Of a stretch of DNA of 64,000 nt, positions 56,770 through 64,000 are shown piece after piece (the stretch's first letter is position 1; every line of letters starts with the position of its first letter). This stretch comes from Planococcus citri (lineage: Eukaryota > Arthropoda > Insecta > Hemiptera > Pseudococcidae). A program made the translations under genes and the position numbers. The DNA lies in contig NC_088679.1 in assembly GCF_950023065.1 (NCBI RefSeq), forward strand, positions 34,720,001 to 34,784,000, given 5' to 3'. The notes beneath the pieces are model-generated. The model saw only the letters and a list, made by a program, of their open reading frames with translations. It was not told the origin of the DNA and did not search any database.

Positions 56770-57030
56770 TGACCAAAAAATTAAAATTTCACCAAATTGA
56801 CCTATAAAGCTGAAATTTGGTACGTGCCCTATTTTCTACCTTTCAAATAGATTGGAAGTGGTAGCTTTTCAACTTCATTGGGTAAAATTTTTGAGGAAAT
56901 TAATTTTTCTAGAGATCTGCTGGAGGCTTCATGAACTGCTCAAAGCAATATGAAATTGTTTCCAATCGATTCGGCTGGTCAAAATTTCAGCTTTCATGTC
57001 AAATAAGTAAATAAAATTTTGACTTTCATA
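56770..57030. repeat. Degenerate fold-back repeat
   Basis: The left part (AAGCTGAAATTTGGTACGTG and following AGATTGGAAGTGG) is loosely reverse-complementary to the right part (CCAATCGATTCGGCTGGTC then AAAATTTCAGCTTTCATGTC). The same AAAGCTGAAATTT arm motif occurs in the element at 59541-59925. Confidence 0.45.
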
Positions 57031-59540
57031 TTTTTGGCCCAAATTTGGTTTTCAAAAAATTACTATAAAATGAAAAAAGCGCTTTAGCGCCTGAAATTTT
57101 GGCTGGTGAGGGATTTCATTTGTTATTTCGATGTTGAAATATCTACCTCCCTTGTTAACATTTTTCTTCTATTTAACATGTCAAACGCTGAAAGTAACAA
57201 GTTCATTTATTCATTAACTCTAGAATCAGCTAGGAACCAAATGTTTGAAATGAATTCCAAAAATCTTAAATAGCATTTTGAAAAATGATAAAAACCAAAT
57301 TTTGCTGGAGACTCCAGATTTCTTGAGAAATGAGAATTCTAGAAGTTTGATATCAGTGAGGAAAAAATTTTCTGAATTTTGAATGAAAATCCTTGTATTT
57401 TCAAAGCTTTTTTTAGAATTTTAAAATTGTTCTTTCCCTCTCCACCGGAAAATTGAACTGCTTTTGTCATGTTTTTTTATGCTGTCCTGATTTGTTAGTC
57501 TTTTTTGGGGAAGAAGAGAGAAGTGGGTCCAGAAATTCAACTTTTGTTGAAATCGAAGGCAGATAAAATTGAGTGGTCTTCTTGTGAGTTTATTTTCTCC
57601 ATTGACGTACTTGACTGTGCTGGGAAAACATTGATTGAAATTTTTGATCTCCTGGCTTCTGATTGAATATTTTGAGTTGATTGGGTTTTTATTGGAAGAG
57701 CTATAAACTATTTTTTTCTCTCAAAAGTCCCTACAGTTGATCTACTGACTATATGGAGCTGACCAATTTTGAACGAATTCCGAGGAAATTCTGAAACGTT
57801 GCAAAGATTAATTTAATTACCATGATGACATCACTAACTTTGAATTGATTTTTTCATGTTTTTTTACAGGAGATTTAATTTTTTGGTCGATCCTCAAATG
57901 ACTTTGAAAAAATTTGTTGGTAAATTTTAACTGAATTTTAATGTTTTGAATCCTCGAACGAGTAAGTTAAGAATAAATTTTTGAACAATTATGGAATAAA
58001 TTATTTATTTTGAATTGAGTTTTGATCTTTGACGTCCACGTCAGGAAGGAGTTTTTTTGTGGAGAAGAGATTAATCTTACAAAAAAATTGACTGAAATTG
58101 AATTTTACCTATGAAACTTTAGAATTAAAATTACCAGTTTTTAATATCAAAATATTTTTTATCGTATTTTTTTCAGAATTTTACGAACGCAAATTTTCTA
58201 TTCACGTAGAAAAGCTTGAGGAAACTTGAATCTGATTCAGCGAAAAAATAACCTAATTTAAAATCTAACATTTTAAAAATGAAATACGTTTAAATGAAGG
58301 AAAAATAGTTCGAGACAAGGGCACCTTTATCTTCCACCCTCCGCCCTGAGGTATTAATATCGCTGGTTCCAGAAAATATTAGAGTAACTTCATTTTTAAC
58401 TGATTTTTTAAATGATTTTCGAGATTTTTAGACAATTTTGGAGAGATTTTGGATCATAATGTCTCATGAATTTTCCAGTATTTTTTTATTTTTTGTGGTA
58501 ATTTGGTAATTTTTCTGTTTTGAAAAGATTATTTCCATATTTTTTGAATAGATTTCGTCATCATTCTGGGCAAGTTTTTCGATCAATAATAAATGTAGGT
58601 ATATTCTGTCATTTTTAGAGGAATTTTAACCTTTTCACGGGGATTGCCGGGCAATTTTTTGAATAAAAGGTAAGGTGCTGAAGTATGGAAAAATGGTTTT
58701 GCTTTTGAATGCCCAAACAAAACACTGATGAAGAATGAAATTTTCAGGCCACAAAATTCTACTTTTTAAAAGTTCCAATTTGAATTATAACTGAACCAAT
58801 TTGGGTTATAGGTGTTGAATGAAATGATGAAACATCATTTTACGACTACATATTACATCATGCTCTTTAGTTAGCTTACAAATTAAAATTGACTTTTTTC
58901 CGATGACTATTGAATCATCATGATGGTTGGAAAAATACTCCGGTATAAATTTAACAGAACTGAATTTTACCTCTCTGTTAATTGTTTTCCTTTGAAAAAT
59001 CCAACGATATTAAAAAATTTAGCACCACACAAATCGGCCAAGGCAAAAAAATTCATTGAACTTTAATTAATCGGTTTGTAATTGAAGATTGGCAGTGTTT
59101 TAGCAAATTAAATTCTAAATAGGACGTCCCAACCTGAAGCATGTGTCAAAAATTTGATGTCAATATCTTGGCTGCGATATTTAGGTTATACAACCAACCG
59201 AAAATAAATCATCTCCCACCGAACACCGCAACATTTTTATTCACAAACAAAGTATACGTAATATTAATAGACTGGCGGTCTGATGTTGTGAAGGTGCTAG
59301 AGGATTTTTTTCGTCGCTTAGGTAGTCGACTAAAATAGGGAGAAAGTGGGGAAGTAGGGTACATGAGTGAATAGCCATAAATTATGGAAAATGGCGAAAA
59401 AATGAGAGTGAACGAGTATGTGGAATTTGTTTTTAATTTTCCTTGAAGAAATAACGAGTTCTGTACCTACACATATTTCGATTTCAGTTTTTGGTGAATT
59501 TTTGAAAATTCAAATTTAGGTCATTTTTTAGGATAAAATA

Positions 59541-59925
59541 AAATTTTATCAAATTGAGGTAGAAAGCTAAAATTTGAATTTATATCCTATTTTTCATCTT
59601 TCGAATCGACTGGCTGTAGTTTTATGTTGACTCTAGAGTCTCTTACGCATTTTCGAATCTTCCAGTTTTCAAAAAGTCAACATTAACACCTATTTTTCGA
59701 ATCTGTCATTCTCGTGAGCTTTTTAATGGATTCAGACATTTATAATTTTTCAAAATATGTTTCTGTACATTCAAAGATTTTTTTCATGTTATTTTTCAAA
59801 AAAGGAATTCCTACTGTAGGCTCCAGAATGGTTCAACTGCATCACCAAACTACTATTCGAGAAATCGAAAATAGGATGAAAATTAAATTTCAGCTTTCTA
59901 TTTCGATTTAATCAAATTTTGACTT
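59541..59925. repeat. Fold-back repeat with about 75-bp arms
   Basis: Arms 59541-59612 and 59851-59925 are imperfect reverse complements, both containing AGAAAGCTRAAATTT, the CCTATTTT block and TTCGAATMG-like ends. The centre carries AGGCTCCAGAATGGTTC, a word that recurs in other repeats of this region. Confidence 0.55.
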
Positions 59926-60518
59926 TTTCTTGGAAGTGAACCTATAATTTTAATTTTCAAAAATTCGTTAAAAATCAAAATTTTCCTTCGTTGAAAAGAT
60001 TGTCAGTCAGTTGAGAACCCCCCCCCCCACCCCTCAATTATTAGAGTTCATCTGGCACGTCATTCGATTTCAAATCAAACCCACGTCAAAAATCCCTTAT
60101 CATGAAAAAATTCCTAGCCCAATTACACGCTCAATATGTAATTGTTTACATAATTTTGTGAAGTAAATTAAGACATAGACTAGGCGAATACTCGCAAAAC
60201 CATTGACTAATTTTTGTATAGACCGGCGAAAAAAATACTCGTGGTACCGTGCGAATATTAATGGATAAGATAGTAAACAGCAGCGCGCGCTGTAATCAGC
60301 GTGTAAACTTTAAATATGGCGAATACCGATGTGCTGTTGAGACGTGTAAAGCGCGTATTCGAACGATGAGCGAAATCAGATTGCATGGACCGGAGCCAAA
60401 CTTGAGATGAATATCTTTATTTAAGAATTTTCCGTCCATGTTCCGGACAACGTACGATAGCCGTTCTTAATATGTTTAAAGGTGCAAAAAAAACACGCAT
60501 TTTTTTTATTTATTTGCA

Positions 60519-60788
60519 GCTTCGTACCTTGTCTGGTTTGCTTCCGAAGACTCATCACTCGAACCATTAAATTTCAGAAACACTTACTCTGCCCCCAACT
60601 TTCTAATGGATTTTTACGACCCGATGGAGAAATCTTACAGCTCAGGTGAATTCGTTGGAACAATTCCTTCGATGGGTCTTCCTTCTACTCGGTTGATAAG
60701 AAATTTCAAACCTAATACTTATTTATCGCCTAATGAGGAAAAAACAATTCATATTTACTGGGCCAAGAAATACGATATATTTGAGTAA
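60519..60788 (+). CDS. Candidate terminal exon of an unrecognised small protein
   Basis: A strong acceptor (T-rich tract then TTTGCAG at 60518) opens a frame that stays open for 88 codons to a TAA at 60786-60788. It starts SYLVWFASEDSSLEPLNFRN and ends TIHIYWAKKYDIFE; an internal ATG is at 60606. The base composition is more balanced than its surroundings. Aromatic and proline-rich content is high (for example SGEFVGTIPSMGLPSTRLI). I do not recognise the family. An upstream ATG at about 60317 with a possible GTGTAA donor could supply a ten-codon first exon in the right phase, but this is speculative. A poly(A) signal is at 61311-61316. It may also be a chance ORF. Confidence 0.3.
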   Translation, partial: ASYLVWFASEDSSLEPLNFRNTYSAPNFLMDFYDPMEKSYSSGEFVGTIPSMGLPSTRLIRNFKPNTYLSPNEEKTIHIYWAKKYDIFE

Positions 60789-63700
60789 ATTTAAATTACA
60801 CAGCCGGCGAATTATCAGCACGAGGCGACGTTCTCGAGCTCTCGAGTGTGGTTTCATGCTATTTGAACAATTTTAAATCGAAAAAAATTTGGCTCATTAC
60901 AACACTGGCGATTTCTTTCTTGTATTGTGAATATACTCATGTACTACGTACACACAAAATAGCTGCGAAGTGACTCAGAAGTAATGTGTTTCTATAAATG
61001 TCACCGCTTAACCGTAACCAACGTAGGTAATACAACTTTCCGGATCTTATTTACGATAAATTTTTTAATGGCCGATGATCACAATATGTTTTGAGAATGA
61101 TTTCTTCGTCGAGCTACTAGCATTTTTACGAGCTTTTGCGCGTAAGCATATTTTTCATCAATAAGCGCAATACGAGCATGAGCATACATTGCAAATAGAT
61201 TTTAATACCTTTTTAATGACGTGATTTTATGGATTTGGTGTAAAAAGCAGCTCATCGTTTCGTCCCAATATGTAAGATTTTTGTTCATATGAATGAATAA
61301 GCCAGTGCAAAATAAAAATAATACCCCAATAATAGTATACGAGTTCGAATCACATTTATTTTTATCGTTTGCTCTGTTTAATGAAAAATTGTTGATGGGC
61401 GTTGATTGGGTACAGTAAGTAGTAGGTATAGGTCAAGAAGAAAAGTCTATCTTAATTGCTATGGCAAAACATATCCAAATAACGAAATAGAGTATTTTTT
61501 TACTCATATTAACGTGTTTTTGAACAGAAAAAAATTAGTAGGTAATTAAACAAGTCTACGATGAAACTTATGAAAAGTAATTAAATCAAAGTTGGCTTCG
61601 TTTTATACTTCCCAATTCATTTATCAATTAACATAGTCTGACTGTATTATTTTTACTAATTTACTTACATGTATCATTTTGGACTGGGTGTGAATTTGTC
61701 GAGGTCTACATTCAATTTGAGCACTCTTATATGTAATACGTACAAGTTACAATGATATACGTTTACGTTCGTATATTCAGGAAGTATGTATGTACTAGCA
61801 AAAGAAAAACAAATTAAAGTTTTTGAAATATTGCCTGCTAGCTCCAAAAAATATAAATTGTGTCCAGCAAGCGAAATTTCCCAACTGGTGCAAACGTTTT
61901 TGAATCGGAGGCTCCCAAAGTGCACCACCTATTTGAAATTCAGCTGTTGAAATTAATTTCTCATTTTTTGGCATACTCGTATTTTTAAAATCTCGAATTT
62001 AGATAAATTATTTTCCATGAAAAAATCAAAAATTTATTTAAATTAACGAGAAAGGCCGATATTTTATTAATTATAACTTGCATCATTTTCGATCTTCGGA
62101 GTCGATCGGTGATGGTTTTGAGCAATTATAGAGCCTCCTGCGGATTGTAAAATTCTCCAGTTTTTTGAGAAAATTCCATAAATAGAATTACAATGAAATT
62201 CAGCCCTTGTAAACTCGGACTAACCGTTTTCGTGACCCCTTTCAATCGATTTTGGCACATATTTTCAAACTACGTTAGTGCTGGTTCAGGTCTAAAAATT
62301 TTTACAGGTTGAAGATAAGCCACAACTCAATTTTTAGCTGCTCAGTTGATTTCCACGCCTTCTGGAAAAATTTTAAAGTTTCGGAAAAATGGAAAATCAC
62401 GCTGGTAGCTCCAAAATGACTCGAAATTTCAAAATTCGGATTAAGAGAGTTAGTTTTTGACAAGATATGTCTAATTCGTTCAATTTTCAAAACTTTTTTT
62501 TACGATTAGAAAAATTTTGATTTTTTGAATATCTACCTATTAAATCTAATAAATTCTGTTGAAAAAAGGCACTTGATGTGTCCGTCTTGAAATCGAGTCA
62601 AATGTAGATAAATCTTTTAAACAGGTCGAAGACAAGCCACAGCTCGATTTTTAGCTGCCCTATAATTAATGTCTACACCTTCTGGAAAAATTTTAAAATT
62701 CTGGAGAAATCGAACATCGCGCTGGAGGCTGCAGAATGGCTCGAAAGGGAGGAATTTCGATTTGGGAGCTTGATTTTAAACAAGATACGTACAGCCATTT
62801 GTGTGGATTTAAAAAATTTAATTTTTTCCAATTAAATATTCTGGTTAAAAACCCTCGCTCGAGGTGTTCGATTGGAAATCGCTTCAAATGTGACTTAATG
62901 CTTTAAACATGTCGAGACGGTTCATTCGGATGGACACATCGAGAGGATCCCTGTGAATATGAATAATCGGGAGATTTTGGAAATTTGTTGGAGCAGCATG
63001 GCTTGAAACATTTGGGCCTTTCTTGTTTTGATTATAATTATTTTGATTGTTTTCATGAAAAGTGGCGGGTCAAATTGGGATTTTCGAAAATTCGTCGAAA
63101 GTTGAGAAATAACGAAATAAGTTTCAGCAGCTGAAATTCGCACTGGTAGTGTACTTTGGAGTCCTCTTTTCATTCATTTTTTTTTCTGTTCCGGTGCAAC
63201 AATTATCGTGCTGTTTGACATAGATACCTCGCTTGTAAGGAATTCCAAATGAAGGTCTTCAAAATCCAGGCATGCAAATTGAAATATATTTTGGTTTTAA
63301 TGATTTCGTTTCACTTGTTTAAAATTATCTTTAATTTTGACTTTTGTATCACTAATAACAGTAACCAAGTTTTTCTCTCCTCTTGAAAAAATTCTTGCAT
63401 GCCACTGATGAGTGATGAGAGTGTCATTAACAGAAATAGAAACTCCATTTATGCAAAATAATGGAACTGAATGACAAATTTCTTGATGTTTCAACTTTTG
63501 AAAACTTGAATACGAGTAAATAATAGTTTTGGAATAGCTGGAAAATTCAAAAATCTGTTGATGGTCCACCTATCTTGTAATATTGGAGAAAGGTCTAATA
63601 TGAATTATGAATCTGATTTCAGAATTCTACCAAGTATGTACATAATTAGATCAACGTTTGATACTTCTTGCGAGCTAAATTTAAATTGTTGAAAATTGAG

Positions 63701-64000
63701 AGAGAAAGACTCAATGAAATTTTTGATTTTTGAGGTTTTAAGATCTCAAAGTGACCTTATTTTTGAACACTGGAATGTAAGAGTCGATTTCTGATATTTG
63801 AAAAGTGAGATTAAGCTTCCAGGATTTTGGGCTGTGGTGTAAGTGTTCACTTCTTGAATTTCAAAAAAGAAAAAAAGTCGTTCAAGAATGGGGGGGGGGG
63901 GGGTTAGGATATCTGTACTGTTTAAAATCGTATTTTTTTTGTTAAAAATATTTATGGATGATTCGTTGTAATTAGGTATTTTTAAAAATCCTCGAAATGC
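60789..64000. other. Intergenic, repeat-rich right end
   Basis: Apart from the tandem repeat, I see no supported gene. It includes a 14-base G run (63890-63903). Repeated words such as CTGGTAGCT and AAAATTTCAGCT link it to the fold-back repeats at 56.7 and 59.5 kb. Confidence 0.4.
62304..62937. repeat. Two-unit tandem repeat, period 317 bp
   Basis: Unit starts at 62304 (ACAGGTTGAAGATAAGCC) and 62621 (ACAGGTCGAAGACAAGCC) continue in register for about 150 bases, with shared CACCTTCTGGAAAAATTTTA-type sequence, then ACGCTGGTAGCT against GCGCTGGAGGCT, and a GACAAGATA/AACAAGATA block. Later parts are more diverged. No coding potential. Confidence 0.65.

Larger units (their letters stand above)
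55141..60518. other. Intergenic, repeat-rich
   Basis: No gene could be supported. At about 56770-57030 and 59541-59925 are fold-back repeats; shorter related fragments carry the word CTGGAGGCT/AGCCTCCAG. The longest open frame (55816-56244, minus) has no coding-like features. Confidence 0.4.

Noticed and set aside
63297..63569. 90-codon minus-strand frame
   Set aside because: Begins only with a GTG, no known motif, lies in repeat-rich sequence. A gene fragment cannot be excluded, but nothing supports it.

Overview
The window is nuclear DNA of an animal, almost certainly an arthropod and most likely an insect. The genes have many GT-AG introns, non-coding DNA is very AT-rich with long A/T runs and scattered poly-G/poly-C tracts, and the best-preserved gene is an arthropod-type striated-muscle myosin heavy chain with clusters of mutually exclusive exons. 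I suspect a hemipteran, but nothing in the sequence proves the order. There is no prokaryotic, viral or CRISPR content.

Layout. 1-2130 (+): the last six coding exons (308 residues) of SERCA, the sarco/endoplasmic reticulum Ca2+ pump, followed by about 7.5 kb of non-coding sequence with several poly(A) signals. 10954-11520 (-): a two-exon gene for a promethin/LDAF1-like lipid-droplet assembly factor. 14003-18318 (+): a complete 20-exon VPS35L gene (964 codons), the VPS35-like subunit of the Commander/Retriever endosomal recycling complex. 19509 to about 54915 (-): a complete muscle myosin heavy chain gene (Mhc), convergent with VPS35L. About 55-64 kb: repeat-rich DNA with one unrecognised exon-like ORF (60519-60788).

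Mhc. I could join all 33 coding exon positions with consistent phases, giving 1963 codons for one isoform. Seven positions are alternative: exon 3 (2 copies), exon 7 (4), exon 9 (3), a loop-2 exon (2), exon 11/converter (3), exon 15/S2 hinge (2) and an exon 18-like cassette that adds a different C-terminus. That is up to 576 combinations. Exon numbers follow Drosophila Mhc. A probable distal promoter with MEF2 and CArG motifs and a non-coding first exon lie at about 54.8-55.0 kb. A probable internal promoter for a rod-only protein (like Drosophila myosin rod protein) lies in the intron at 27684-28044.

Function. SERCA and Mhc are both core muscle genes (Ca2+ reuptake and the thick-filament motor), though adjacency does not show co-regulation. 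LDAF1 and VPS35L are housekeeping genes on diverging strands. Non-coding DNA carries several inverted-repeat (MITE-like or fold-back) families, two of them in Mhc introns.
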